The translations under genes were made by a program, and so were the position numbers. The notes under the pieces are model-generated. The model had not been told where the DNA came from, did no database searches, and worked only from the letters and a program-made list of their open reading frames with translations. Positions 1 to 13,068 of a stretch of 64,000 nt of DNA are shown here, one piece after another. Within the stretch, counting starts at the first letter, position 1, and each line of letters starts with the position of its first letter. Location of the stretch: assembly GCA_037783415.1 (NCBI GenBank), contig JAZGTN010000026.1, forward strand, positions 3,617,001 to 3,681,000. The letters run 5' to 3'. This stretch comes from Leptasterias polaris. Taxonomy: Eukaryota > Echinodermata > Asteroidea > Forcipulatida > Asteriidae.

Positions 1-266
1 AAATTGAGGATGCTCTGGTCAGAATAACCTGTCCCTGGTTAAGACAGTCCAGAAAAAAAATTTGGAGATATATATTTACGCATCTGACTTGAAGTGGTTA
101 ATAGTATCAAGTTTTACTGCTTTAAATTGTTCCATTGTTAGGAACAATGTTCACATTTTTGTAGTAAATAAGCCAAAGGTTGAATCCAGCATTGAATTGA
201 TGTGACACTCCAAATTATGTTTCTTTGTTGTTATGTTTAAATCATGGATGATTTTAAACAATTGGT

Positions 267-488
267 ATGAACATGGCAGACAGAATTTATCTATCCAAAC
301 AGGACTGTGTGCATGGTGTACTGGTAGCAAAGCTTGATGATGGGAAGTCACTCAAGCAAACAAATTTAGCCCCTGGCATCATTTACTCCACATCCTATCC
401 ACGTTTCCAGATAGAAACATCACCAGAAGCAATAAAAACACTTCCAAGTAAATATTTTGACATTTTGTTTGTTTTTAGGACCCACTAG
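267..488 (+). other. Unassigned 73-codon frame
   Basis: The protein MADRIYLSKQDCVHGVLVAK then LDDGKSLKQTNLAPG has coding-like composition, but no family was recognised. It could be a remnant of a mobile-element protein or chance. No splice sites or neighbours support a gene. Confidence 0.15.
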
Positions 489-489
489 T

Positions 490-2740
490 GTGTCAGAACC
501 CCCAGAGCGCTTTTGTTCTACCTTTTATAAATTTTATCTGTCTGTTCTTGCAGTAAACATTGCCTTGTGCGCTTGAGTGGGCAGATTTGCAATCAAAATA
601 CCAGAGCGTCTGCCAGTCCCAATTTGAAATAAGAAGCTCAAAATACAAATTAATTTATGTCATCCATACGGAAGTTTATTAGATAGATTCTGCCGCCATT
701 GTAGCTCATGGTTTTGTAAGACCACACTGTGATGGCAAAGGGAAAAAGTCGGGCCAGACCACCCATGTATAAAACTGATTGAATATTAAGTTAACATATC
801 GTGCTAATTTTATAAATGTCTGTAAATAAGTTTAAAGAATCAAGAGATTTGTAGAAACACAAACTTTTAATAGAGTAACATCTCTTGCTCTGAGATGCAC
901 TGTACTCGTTGAAATACTTTATCAGGCTTTATAGTCTTCTTCTGTTTTCTGATGTATTTGTCCTCAGAAAAATCAGCAAAATTGTTACATGTAGTCTGAC
1001 AAAAAAACCTGTGCCATATGTATAGGTCAGCCCTTGTACAATACTCAATAAATTGTCCCTACTTTTTCCCAAGAACTACATAATATCATTCCTGTTTACA
1101 AATACTGAATAGAGCGCTTTTAGGTAAAGTTACTGTTTGTGAAACCATGCACTTCCTTGCGCAGCAAATCCACTGATAGAGGGCGTTCGCAACTAAAAGG
1201 TCAAGATGATGTTCTATGTGTTGGTGATGGAATAAGTCCGGTTTTCGTAACAGCGCTGGCTGTCGTTCGATGGTTTGTTTAAATAGTGTGTGAATATCCA
1301 CAGCGGATGTGCGGATAGAAGGTATTTTAATAGTCACGTGATAAGGAATAACAATGTCTTGCATAAAGACTAATGGTCAATCGATTTTTCATGAAAGAGT
1401 TGATATTTTACCATTAAATTAAGCCAGAAAAGTTTTTATATTCATCAATATTACCCTTCATCAATGTGTAAAGCACTGTATACTCTGCTTTTTAGAGTCC
1501 TGTTGAAAACACACAGGCATACTATTTGTGAGGGAATTTGAACCTCTGACTCGCCAATATTTAGAACAGATGTCTTACCATTAGACCACCGTGCCCGGTG
1601 ACAAGAGGCCACTTCAAATCATGTTATTATCAGGTACCTTAAACAAAAATGAATGCAATTATTGTCTTTTAAATCCCATGGTGTGTTTCAAGAATTAATC
1701 CTGCTTACATAACGTGTACATGTAAGGTGTTTCCTGTTACATGTAGTTTTAATTTGCCAGCCACCATAAACCTATGTGAGTTCATGAACCATGAGCCCAT
1801 AATCTGAATTCATTCATCTCTTTTTTGATGTTTGGCCTTTTACTCAAAATCATATTGTGATGAAAAATAACAACCATCTGGAAGCAGAACACTTTGCTCT
1901 TAAAGTGTGTCTTTTCCTCAAGCGATTGGTTTTGAAAATCTCTTCGTTTTTTGAGAGAAGCTTTTTGCAAAAAGAAAAAAAAATGTCAATGATCAGATTT
2001 TTGTAAAGTTCTGATCTCATCAAACTGGGTCCTCAGAGAGCCAATTATCTTCTTGCCTGAGGATATTCTCAAAATTGGATGATAGAAAAGATGTCTCATA
2101 CGATTTCTCTGAATCATCTTTTAACTGCTCAGCCAGCACGCTCCATCGCTACAACCAGCGCCTGCACTGCTCTGTGAACATTTATGCAGTGACAGCTAGC
2201 TATGAGAGTTGCATGATTCAGATAATTAGCTGGTGTGAAGCGTGTGTCTCAGGCTGCGACATTTGGAGCACCACCACAAGGGGGGCTTTGCCGTCATGCT
2301 GGTGGAGGAAATTACTTGAGACAAATTCAAGTTAATTACTTACAATGCTGCTTGTCTTGAAGTGTCAAGGTGCCCATGACATACATCCTGTTTCTCTGGG
2401 ATGTAAGTCTTGGAGGAAAGTGTATGTTTCCAACTATGGTGGTCGGGATTTAAAAAAATCATTATTACAAAAATATTTTATAGAAGGTAACCCATCTAGC
2501 AAAGCTTATTGTTTGCAAATATTTTCATACAAATTATCACTAAATACATAATTAACTGCATAAATAAACTAAGTGTTTAAATATGAATTACTCCAGCATT
2601 CATTTACGTTATCAAACAGCAAACAAGTGAAGAATTAAAATTGGTCATGGAATAATAATTTCTTCCTGGTGGATAAAACTTTTTTCTTTAAATTAATATT
2701 GTTTTCATATGAAGTTAGTACATAGCTGTTCTGAACTGTT
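490..2740. other. Noncoding, AT-rich
   Basis: No gene seen apart from the tRNA-like stretch at 1519-1602. A minus-strand frame at 1364-1086 lies in a segment bounded by ATCATTCC and GGAATAACAATG, possibly a weak MITE. Confidence 0.5.
1519..1602 (-). mobile_element. tRNA-like sequence (SINE head or tRNA pseudogene)
   Basis: On the minus strand, GGGCACGGTGGTCTAATGGT then AAGACA resembles an A box, and GAGGTTCAAATTCCCTCAC a B box and T arm. The anticodon arm region (CTGTTCTAAATATTGGCGAG) does not fold cleanly. It is more likely a SINE head than a working tRNA gene. Confidence 0.45.
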
Positions 2741-2749
2741 AGTTAAATG

Positions 2750-2998
2750 GGCCTTTGGATATTCTGCCCATATGGTATAACCCATTTCTCCCCAATATGA
2801 TACCCATATGGACCAGTGCGAATTCTGCACCTAATTGGGATTGCCCATATTTTCCCCCATATGAAACCCATATGGTATACTTCTTATTTTGTCCATATGG
2901 GATTGCCCATGTTTTCCCAATATGATACCCATATGTGCCATGATACCCATATGTGCCATGATACCCATATGTGCCATGATACCCATATGGGCCAACCC
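2750..2998. repeat. CCATATGGG-type repeat with 18-bp tandem units
   Basis: Dense CCCATATG / CATATGGG motifs. From about 2925 there are four head-to-tail GATACCCATATGTGCCAT units. A related block lies at 4050-4390, sharing GGGATTGCCCATATTTTCCC. Confidence 0.85.
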
Positions 2999-3282
2999 TC
3001 AAAGTGATGGGGAAAAAAAGATACTACATTGTGATAAAAGTAAAATAGGGCATGTGAAAGCATTGCTCCTCAAGAGGCTACATGTACTTTATTTATGAAA
3101 ACTGATACTATTGAAAGCAGGTGATGTCAATCATTATACTAATAGTTGTTTACTGTAAATGACAATACAAACCATCCCAACCAGCTGTTTAAACTATTTT
3201 AATATGATGGTCTAAATACTTATAATTCGCTGATCAAACTGAAATACATCGTTTATGATGTGATGGTTCAAAACATATTTAC

Positions 3283-3513
3283 TATAGATAGGTTGCAGTA
3301 TGACGTAAGTCGGCCATCTTTACGGGCAATTTGGAACACACAGTCATGCGTTACGCGTGAGAACGGCGTGCAGCACGCGCACATTTCACCAAACTCATTG
3401 CATGATTGGTTAGTGAATGACGCGGCTGCGTTAATAATTTGAGCGCTCGACGCGCCTGCAAGCCAAAATGCGATTTGCCCGTAAAGATGGCGTCTACTGG
3501 GAACTATCTATTA
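3283..3513. mobile_element. MITE family A, copy 1 (TATAGATAG ends)
   Basis: It begins TATAGATAGGTTGCAG and ends GGGAACTATCTATTA. The same unit occurs inverted at 48262-48479 with about 75-80% similarity by eye (shared CATGACTGTGTGTTCCAAAT-type core on opposite strands). TA at both borders suggests a Tc1/mariner-like insertion. No ORF of note. Confidence 0.7.
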
Positions 3514-4049
3514 CATGTACATGTACATTGTAATTAAACTAAAATACATCTTCACAACGTGATGGTAAAAACAAAGATACTACATTGTGATAAAACTAAA
3601 ATAGGCCTACAACGTTTTGTCACAACATACGTTGTAGTCGCTGTCACAACTTGAATGCTACATTTTTTACAATACCAAACTACAACGTGATGTCAACGAG
3701 AACGAGATCACCTCAACTTTAACATCATGTTTTATTGTCGGCAAAATACAATGTGCTGACAACAAGACTGCCACAATAGTTCTTATTTCATAGACTTCCA
3801 AAAATCGATCCCATTATCCCATGGAGGTAGAAATATTGTTACCTCCGTCCCTACTCATCCCATCGAGCAAACCAAACAAAAAATCCAACTGATCACTTTT
3901 CCCACCTCCCATCTACCTTTCTCATCAAATGCTTGATGATGATATTTTCAGACTTTTGAAGTTAGTAGCACTTAATTTGTTTTTAGTTTCAGGGTTTGAG
4001 ACACTGAGGTGGAGACTTACTGCTCATGAAAAAAAAAAGTTAACTCACA

Positions 4050-4390
4050 TACCCCATATGGGATACATCTGGGGCCCATCTGGGGAAAAACATTAAAACA
4101 ACTTGGGTAAAATCTGGGTTATCCCATATGGGCATTACCTGTGGTTCATATATGGGCATGTGGGCAAAAATGAGGGGTCCATGTGGGGTGGCGTATATGG
4201 GGCCCTTATGGGCCAGCCCAGATAGCCCTAATAATTAAATCAAGTAAATATTTAATGTTTATGTTTTCCCCATGATACCCATATGAGCCTCTTCATATTT
4301 TGCCAATATGGGATTGCCCATATTTTCCCTGTTTGATACCCATGGGCCTTTGCATATTCTTATGCCCATGTGGAATTACCCCAAAATTGA
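4050..4390. repeat. Second CCATATGGG-type repeat block
   Basis: Repeats of CCCATATGGG, GGGATTGCCCATATTTTCCC and GATACCCAT related to 2750-2998 but more diverged. It reads as degenerate satellite-like sequence. Confidence 0.7.
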
Positions 4391-4810
4391 AAAAAATAAT
4401 ACCTCCTGATCCACATGTCATTAAGTCGTAATGATTGTGTTGTCTTGTAGCTTACAACGCTTGCGACATTTCATTTAAAACAATGACCCCATTGTTTGAG
4501 TGAGGAAAGATCCTAGTAAATCTGTTATATGAAAGGCATACCACCATAATCAGAGTCCAACAGTCTAAGTGCTGAGCTCATATGGTAATAGATTTTGTCA
4601 GAGTAAGGAAGGATCCTAGTAAACACTAATTGTCTTTATTCTGTATCCTGTATGGAGTGCCTCTATTGACTTGCACAATCTAACATTCATAGAAGTTGTG
4701 TTGTTTGAATTATAACATCCTCTTTCTTTGTTGCATCTATTGGATTTGTTTTCATTGTTCACCAGTGTGCATTTTAGATCAATCGCAATTCAAATTTTAT
4801 CACCCTGGTT

Positions 4811-4827
4811 GGGGGGGGGGGGGGGGG
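4811..4827 (+). repeat. Poly(G) run, 17 bases
   Basis: Uninterrupted G tract. A second run of 16 G is at 16486-16501. Both could form G-quadruplexes and are prone to assembly error. Confidence 0.9.
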
Positions 4828-5717
4828 AACCATTACAGCATGTACATTTCAGAGAAACTTCCAGAACATAAAACTGTGGATTTAATTCTCTCAATGTTTC
4901 CAGGGTGCGATAGACTCGGCAGCAGAAGCCAAAGCTTCTGTGATTGCTTAATTACAGAACCTTGTAATTGCATCATAAATACAACGGCACAAATTTAGTA
5001 TCCCCAGTGATAGCCTCTTTCATTTGTGTTATTCACTTAGCGCAGGAAACGTCTCCACTCTCTACATGCTGGTAATGGACCCATTCTGTTTTATTTTATT
5101 CTCATCACGTTGTCATTGTGGCAATTAGGCTATTTGTGGATGGCAGCTTCCTTTGTGCGACTGAATGCATTTGAAAAGCCAAAGTTCCTCAGAAAATTGG
5201 GAAAATTCCATAATACACACTTTTGTTTGCTGGACATTGTGGAAAGTCAACTGAGTAAATCAGTCTTGAGCTTAAAGAAGAAAAAAATTAGCTGTAGCAA
5301 ACTACTTACCAACCAATAGTATAAATGCAAAAAATGCTAATGGCCTAATTTTTCAACCCTAGGAGAGTCTTTCTAAAAGGCAAAATGACAACACAACACA
5401 TATTATGTCCACGTATTTATAAGTGTATGACAGAAACAGGACAAGTGGAAAGGGGTGAATGGTTGAGATATAAATTAAGATAAAAACTGTATTATCCCCC
5501 ATGGGAGAAATTAAAATGACCTTGATTATGAATGGATTGCATTGGCAAAACAATCAATCAGCAACAAAAAGGGTTTAATTATTTAAAATAGCAAGTACAA
5601 AAGTATTCTTACTTGTTTACACACAAAAACATACGCATACATGTACTTCATGTACTTGACAGTCAATAAAAATATGTATATAAATACAATATAGTGTATA
5701 GTACATGTACACTGAGA

Positions 5718-6066
5718 TACTGTAACGGATTTGACATGATTAGTGCATTGGACTCAAGTTCTGTTGGCAGAGTCATCAGGTTGTGGGTTCGAATCCTGGT
5801 CATGACACTTTTGTCTTTGAGCAAAACACTGAACTGTAATTGCTTCTCTTCACCCAGGGGTAAATGGGTACCTGTGAGGGCAGAGACGGTTCTTGTGATT
5901 GATTTAGCTTGGTGTGCAGGCTGTATACTCCCAAGGGAGCTGAGATGGTTTAAGGAATGAAATGAATGCCCAGTGACTAGGGGTAATAATGTTGGAGCGC
6001 TATGAGCGCCGCTGAGTGACGGATTTGAGTGCTATATAAGAAGCTACTATTATTATTGCTATTATT
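5718..6066 (+). mobile_element. tRNA-derived SINE
   Basis: A tRNA-like head (GATTAGTGCATTGGACTCAA, then the B box GGTTCGAATCC), GTCATGACAC, a body with CTTCACCCAGGGGTAAATGG and GGCTGTATACTCCCAAGGGA, and an ATTATTATTGCTATTATT tail. It is the same family as 23305-23662. Confidence 0.8.
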
Positions 6067-6942
6067 CCACCTGTACTGGAGGATCAACTACAATGTACCA
6101 AGTGAACTCAAGAACAGAGAAATTGCAACAAAAACAAAACTTAAAGTGGATTCTCATAAAATATAATGCCCAGAACCGGGGCAAAGTTATGGTGTAAAGT
6201 AATACAGGCTTTTTGCCTCTCAATAGTAACAATATAGAAAAACTGAAAAAGCAAATAAAAATTTCAGGGCGTTTCTTACATATTAATTTTATTCAGATAT
6301 TGGATGCATTTGAGTGCACTGTCTCAGAATATAATCACAAATTGATCTTGCCTATTCAGTTTCACAAGGCGAAGCTGAGTTAAATCACTGTGTGATTATA
6401 ATGTGTGACAATGCACGAAAGAATTGCATTAAATATTAGTTTGATAGATCCTTACCATTTGAAAACAAAAAGTAGACACGGAAACCTGTCCACCTCACAC
6501 TTTGAAAGTAAAAAAAAACCACTTCTAAACAAAGTGGATGACTGCATTTAGACACCAACCTTGTTAGCTGTGACAAGACCTAGCCTTGTTTGGACAAAGA
6601 TGCGGGGAATGATTTTTTGGAAAATGATTCTGTGAAGTGTCCTATAATTATCCATATCGAACTCCTATAATAACTTTTGGAGCATCGCGGCTGTTTACAT
6701 GGTAAAATAAAGGATGACACGTGATGCGTGTTCCAACAATCTTTACTGACAAGGATCTGTTTGTGCAGTGTATGAAAATAAATATAGTGATCACCTTAAC
6801 AGCGCCCGGATAACATGCTGAAATTATACAACAAACCAATGAATGTAGAATGTACAACCATGCATACATGTAGATTTGCGTACATTTTGTAAAATAAATA
6901 ATTAATTTGTGATGAAATGTTTGAATTGCTTTGTACAGTACA

Positions 6943-9412
6943 TATTATTATTTTTTTTAAATGCAAGTTCGCCCCAAACAAGGCTAAAAGCCACTCTTGG
7001 TAAGGGGCTATAAGAGGAAAATTATAAAACATGAAAAGAACTCAGGAGAGCTGGAGGTAGGAATTGATATTCCTCTTGAAACTGTCTAGATTGTAGGATG
7101 GAGGGAAACATGCACCAGGCAAGGAGTTCCAAAGAGATGCAGTACGTGGAATAAAGCTGTTGGAATGGCTCTTTGTTCTACATCTCAGCAAATTAAGAGT
7201 GTATGGGTGAGAAGAAGCAGAAAGTCTGGTTTCACGCTCAAACACTCTGACAGGAGGAACTAGGTCGGACACACTGGTGGCACATTTACCATGAAAATAT
7301 CTGTAGAAAAGACACAGGCTGGCTACAGACCTACGGTGGGAAAGAGGTTGTAACGTTGATCCCAACACTTCACCAACAAGATTAACAATACGCTTCTGCA
7401 CCCTATCTAGTAAAGATAAATAACAGGCAGAAGCTCCGGCCCAGATGTGACAACAGTACTCCAATAGGGGACGTATAGTTGTCTTATACAGGTAGAGAGT
7501 AGCATCAGGAGGTAAGAACTTCCGAGCTCGGTAAAGACAGCCAACTCGCATGGAAGCACTCTTTGCAATGCCTGAGATATACCTTTCCCAACTGGCGTTG
7601 GTGGAGATGTCAAGTCCAAGAAGGCGAAAATCTGCTACCTCAGGCAAAGTCAATGGACCCATATGAATAGATGGAAATGTAACATCTCTTGAGCGAGACA
7701 GAGACAGAAGTTTAGTTTTCTTTGCATTGAAGGTTACTAGCCAATCATTCCCCCACTTTAGCACATTCTCTAAGTCAGTGTTTAGTGAGACACCAACCTC
7801 ACAGCGAGAAGTGTTGGAAGAGTTAGGGGAAACACAGAAGAGAGTTGAATCATCAGCATACATGGCGAGCTGAGACAAAACTTCATCGGGCAGATCATTA
7901 ATGTAAACAAGAAAGAGAGTGGGACCAAGTACTGAGCCTTGCGGAACACCGGAATTGATAGAACAGGTAGGAGAAGATTGACCCTCAAGGGCAACCTTCA
8001 ACTTGCGATTGGAAAGGAAAGCAGAGATTATAGATAGCATTCTTCCTGACACACCATATGACTGAAGCTTGTGGAGCAGGCCAGTATGCCATACTCTGTC
8101 GAAGGCCTTGGAGATGTCCAATGCTACAACACGAGCCTCACCCCTGCGATCTAAAGCCCTACTAAAATGATCGGTAATTAGGGAAAGCAGGTCACCGGTT
8201 GAGCGGGAATGGCGAAACCCAAACTGGCAGTCAGTTAGAAGGTCATTGTCCTCCAGGTATCCAAGGAGCTGTTGATTGACGAAGCATTCAAAGATCTTAC
8301 TTATTATGGGAAGCAGACTAATAGGACGATAATTAGTAGCTTCAGAACGCTCACCAGCACCCTTAAAGACAGGGACAACGGATGCCACTTTCCAGGATGA
8401 AGGAAACACAGAGACTGCCAAGCACATATTGAACAGCTTGGCAAGAATGGGTGAAAGTTCAGGGGAACACATTTTCAAAACAATTACAGGGATTCCATCA
8501 GGGCCAGTAGCCTTGGAGGCATCCAAGGAATTAATAATCCGGGCAATCTTCTTTGGAGTGATAAGAGGTTCAGATACAACAGTGGCTGTACGAGATGGAA
8601 AGGCAGGAGGTGGATGCCCCTCATCATTGAGTGTGGAGTTAGATGCAAAGTTGTCAGCAAAAAGGTTTGCCTTATCTTGAGGAGAAGTAAGAACTTCGGG
8701 TCCATGAAAAAGAGGAGGAATGGAGGACTTGTTGCGGTTCAGTACACTATTGGCAATTCGCCAAAAGTCCCTTGAACCAAGCCGCTGTGATGAAATAGAA
8801 CTAGCAACAGAGTTGGCATATTGCTTCTTAGCATCCTCTAAAACTCTCTTACATCGATTTCGAGCTTCATGGAAAAGACGCTTACTGTCCAAAGTTCCTA
8901 AAAGATGATACTTCTTTAAAAAATGGTTACGATGGGCAATTGCTGCAGCACAGGCCGGAGTGTACCAAGGTTGAGAATGGGCCTTGATCTGGTAGGTACG
9001 TGAGGGGATGTAAATCTCCATACCAAGGTTAATCCATTGGGATAACTCATCTGCCGCCAAATCAGGACCAAGACTTAGAATCCACGACCACGGCACATCT
9101 GCGAGAAAACATCGAAAACCATCCTAGTCAGCCTTTCCAAACTGAAAAACAGTACGATGAAAAGGCTGAAATGTAGTTGTTGGAGAAGAATATGAGACGG
9201 AAACAGAGACAATCGAGTGATCTGAGTTACCAATTGGAGGCAAGACTTTGGCAACACAGTCATCTGGGTTAGAACACAAGAAGAGGTCAAGCAAGTACCT
9301 TCCATCGGAAGCACGATCCGGAATGTGAGTAGGTGATGAAACGATCTGAGTAAGATTTTGGGAGATTGAAAAATTACATACATTGTATCCCACATACTGC
9401 ATCAACACTTCA
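6943..9412 (-). mobile_element. CR1/jockey-like non-LTR retrotransposon, 5'-truncated
   Basis: The minus strand encodes a C-terminal endonuclease fragment (9408-9127; LPPIGNSDHSIV with the SDH motif) followed, in the same frame after one TAG at 9124-9126, by a reverse transcriptase ORF (9096-7042, preceded by in-frame sense codons). RT landmarks: TGPDGIP, NYRPISLLPIISKIFE, FRHSRSTGD, VALDISKAFDRVWH, SGVPQGSVLGPTLFLVYINDLP and the catalytic YADD in MYADDSTLF. The C-terminal ASLWNSLPGACF is typical of CR1/jockey-type elements. The 3' end has an A-rich AATAATA-type tail (6943-6958 on the + strand as TATTATT). The endonuclease N-terminus is missing, as expected for 5' truncation during target-primed insertion. 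The long open RT frame suggests a fairly recent insertion. Confidence 0.93.
7042..9408 (-). pseudogene. EN-RT ORF of the CR1/jockey-like element, one in-frame stop
   Basis: About 790 codons are open except for TAG at 9124-9126. The reading frame on both sides is the same (KAD-stop-DGFRCFLADVPW), so a single substitution, most simply TGG to TAG, explains the break. The RT palm is otherwise uninterrupted through YADD and the C-terminal domain. The EN portion starts inside the domain because the element is 5'-truncated. No promoter is expected, so it is probably not expressed as an autonomous element. Confidence 0.85.
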
Positions 9413-11960
9413 GATGGAACACTTTCAAGTGGTAAAAATGTACTCCAATATCAGGAAATCCAAAACCGCAATTTGATACGCTTTTACATGATATTTTATT
9501 CAACTGACTACACATAGATGAAATTCCAATTAAGAATTGAAAATATATCTGTATGAAACAGTATGATATGAATGCTTGTTATTAATAATTGACCAGTGAC
9601 CGTAGTGTGCTGACCGTTGCCATACTGTCCAACTGTATCACACGTTTCAACGGACCACAGCTCCTGAAGCAGTCCTCTGCCAGAGGGGGTTAATGGAGCC
9701 TGTCAAGTGCATGTAATGGCCTCATAAACATTCCGACGACTGGCCGTTTTGTTCTGAGTTTCCGGAAATTAGTTTTGACGGATGAAAACATTTCTCGCTT
9801 CAAATGAAGTCGGGCCGAAGCTTTGATGGAAATTCTTCCTTTTTTCAGTCCAGTTTGTTTTGTTGCCCTGCATCCTTGGCTGGACAAGTATGCTTTCAAA
9901 ATGAAATGTACACTTGGAAGAGTTTGACAGACTCAGTGATTGGTCGTCAATGGTGGAGAGTTTAATTTCCCAAAGGACAGGAAGAGTGAGAAGACTTAGT
10001 TTTTACAAGAAGTACAAATAAACGTACATAATATGTGCATACCTACATATGTACATTGACCTGATATAATTTTTAAGAATTACCCGCATGTACAGTCGCT
10101 TAGTCGTTAAGAACTTTGGAATGTGTCACAATTTTTTCAATTATTTACTGCTTTAGAGCCTGTGACCAACTTTGGTATTCGGACCAGTATCTATACTCTG
10201 TGTGACCCAACTTGAAATAACAAACCTTAACAAGTTTAAGCTCAATTGGTCATTGGAGTCACATAAAAATAGTGCAAAACCCCATTTGTACTGTTTTCAA
10301 ACATCACATTTGGACTCGCGAGATAAAATTAATTGTTTAACTCATCTCTCAAATATTAGACATTTTCAGGCTTGAACAATTTAAAGTTTTATCGTATGTG
10401 ATTGTTTAGCCTGAACGCTCTCTTTTTTTTTGTTTTTTTGTGCGGGGTACTTGTTGGTAATTTTTGTGGAAGGACGGCCTTGTAGAGGTGCTGGTCACCT
10501 GTTCCTCCTTGCCACTCACTGGCTCGGTTTTTATACAATTTTAAATATTTGTACCTATTTTTATATTCCCAGTCATAGTTTTATTTTTAGGATTATATCT
10601 ATTCATTCCTTTTAGTGTTGCCAGTGTGAAGTGTAATAAAATAAATAAATAAAATAAAATAAAATAAAGTGAAGTTTTCCACCATGACCATCTTTAAGTA
10701 ACAATGTGTAAATCTTTGAACATTTATAATCTCAACATCATCAGTTGGCTGCAGCCAGACACAAGCTTTCAAGCTTTACCCATTCTATCCTGTTGAGTGC
10801 TAGTCTCCAGATCTACATCTTAACAATGTTTTGCATACCCTTTTAATGTTCCGGTATTAAATGCTTCGGTTAATTTCCCTGCACGGGTAAATCTCACAAC
10901 AAACATCAAAAAATACTTGACATAAATCTGTAAGTATGAGTAGTACTAGTACTTGAGTGAATCTTGAGGAGAACTGACATTATGCATGCAGGATACTTAT
11001 CCACTATAGATAGCTCCGGAAACTACAGCTAATTTACATGATCAAGTATGTAGTACAGGTATATATACATAATGTGTAGTGTATTTTAAACAGGGGTTTC
11101 CAAGGTCGAATTAGTTTTGTGTTGCACTCATTTTGCAATAGTAGAGTCGATAAAAGTGGGTAAAAACACATGTCTCTAACCTGTCTCTAACCTCACGGTA
11201 GTTTTGTAAAATGTCCTCCAGTACAAATTTTGTCAAAAACCCCAAAACATCCAATGATGTCACATTTCAGTTTTATAGATCTGTACATTTTTAACAGGAA
11301 TTTTTTTGTTCACTCCTGAATTTCAAGGATGTTCACTCAAAATGGCATGAAATGTGAACCTTTTGAATAATGCAAGAATTCCTCTTTGGAATGTATAGAC
11401 CTATTTGTTGTTAATACCCACTGACGTCATGTTTCAAATTTCCCTCTGAACGTGAGGTTAGAGACTTGTGCAGTAAGGTGTTTTTGTACTACTTTCATAT
11501 GGACAGTATTGGAAAATTAGTACATCACAAAACTGAGTTTGACCTTTTCAGCCCATCTTCGGGTCGGCTGTGAGGTGGAGTTATGGAAAACTTTATGACT
11601 TCAACTTTTGTTTGTATTTCCAACACCTAAAGGGTATTCACTGTCCAAAGTAATGTCAAACTTGCAATGGAGCTTGTATCTCTGGTGATAAAGAGTTTAT
11701 AATTGACAGTTTGTCGATCAGCTAATTAAATTAAGACTGGTTTCTCTTTTGTTTGTCAATGTCTGTGTCCTTCTGACTCATTGATTATGTCTATCATCCG
11801 GTCTACAGACTCAGGGTGTGGATGTTCAGGGATGGCTGTTTGTCAACCTTGGAATATATGTGTGTCAATTTTCTTATTTTGTTTTGTTTTGTAATATTTT
11901 CCTAAACATTTAAGGTATTTCTGAGGTATTGCCCGCCTGGTAACAAATACCTGGAAATCT
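9413..11960. other. Noncoding
   Basis: Apart from the A-tailed fragment at 10420-10672, nothing is recognised. Short frames here have no domain or splice support. Probably part of the large XYLT intron or intergenic. Confidence 0.5.
10420..10672 (+). mobile_element. Probable non-LTR 3' end with AATAA tail
   Basis: A T-rich start, then GGTCACCTGTTCC and a GCCACTCACTGGC segment, and a tail of AATAAAATAAATAAATAAAA-type units (10637-10668). Such tails of short A-rich repeats mark CR1/jockey-class 3' ends. No protein domain remains, so the assignment rests on the tail only. Confidence 0.4.
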
Positions 11961-11964
11961 CACC

Positions 11965-12245
11965 ACACCATTCTTGAACGTCTCCTTTGGCTGTTTGTTG
12001 AACAGGGCCTGGAACAGCACCTGGCATACGAAGTCCATCTCGTTACCTTTCAAGCATTGTAGAACTCTTCCCCACAGTACGTCACTTCTCTCACTAACAC
12101 CCACAAGACATCTTGCCAGGGTCTCTGGTTATCCAATGGCTTTTTCTCTTGTTGGCCCAAAATCGAAACGAACATGAGGAGACAGAGCATATGTATCAGG
12201 AGCTCCTCGATTGTGGAACAGACTTCCTAAATCAATTAAGACTTG
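11965..12245 (+). mobile_element. Degraded CR1/L2-like non-LTR fragment (RT C-terminus)
   Basis: Frame by frame the + strand reads TILERLLWLFVEQGLEQHLA, LVTFQAL-stop-NSSPQYVTSL and finally GDRAYVSGAPRLWNRLPKSI plus KT-stop. This is the layout of the C-terminal part of CR1/L2 ORF2 proteins (LKSLHWLPV..., KALHNSSPQYL..., APRLWNSLP...). A TAG and at least one frameshift show it is old. No tail or target duplication was identified. Confidence 0.7.
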
Positions 12246-12735
12246 AAAAAGAAAAAGTCGCATCCCCTTAAGGTGATCCCTTTACAATGCCGCTTCTCAG
12301 GTTGTATTGTAACCGGGCGTGATCCCTGGCTATATGGCAGTATTGTATGACTTCTGACTAGTGCTCCTCGGACAAAGCAGTGCAAGTGCAATTTACTGTC
12401 CTCTGCACTCCTTAACATTGTCCAATGAGTGCAAAAAATACTACTCCGTCAATTTGAAGTGGATTTTAGAATCTTTCTGGTAAGGAAACAAAGCGTTCTT
12501 CAAAAGTGACTGGTACTGTAATCCGTAGGCCTGAAGATACAGATGTAGCGAGACAAGTGTAGGTTTTGGATGTGGGAGGAAACCCCAAATTGAGAAATTG
12601 CACGTACTCAGGTAGGGACTGAAAACCCAATCCACATGTGAGGCTTTGATCCAAGGCAGGATTCAAACAGGGGACCAGAGGTGGTCAATTTTCAATTTGC
12701 ATGTACCACTACAGCTAAAAAGTGTTTATACAATG

Positions 12736-13068
12736 TATAGACCATGTTACCTTTGTTTACAGAGTAGTGACCTTGTACATTCTAATGCAATTCCTGACTG
12801 GCAAGATACTACACAGGCCATATTATGGAAAAATTTACATTTTGTGTCATAATTTCACATAAATTCAAGAGTTACAAAAGCAACAGCTGTACAGCTTTTG
12901 AGATGTCCCTCCTCTCTTCATATCAAAAGTTGAGAAAAATCAGAGAGTGCAATCTCCATAAAACATAAGATTTAGTGTATTCTTCCATTGAGCTGCGTAC
13001 AAACTGTGGAAGTCCAGGCTCTGTGGCTCTTTTGTAAACATTTGATGTCGAAGGTCACATGGTCTATA
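12736..13068. mobile_element. MITE family B, copy 1 (TATAGACCATGT ends)
   Basis: The TIR TATAGACCATGTTACC pairs with the terminal GGTCACATGGTCTATA, one mismatch in 16. A second copy at 45516-45852 is alignable along its whole length, including GTGACCTTGTACA and GCAACAGCTGTACAGCTTTT. TA borders suggest Tc1/mariner-like mobilisation. Confidence 0.8.
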
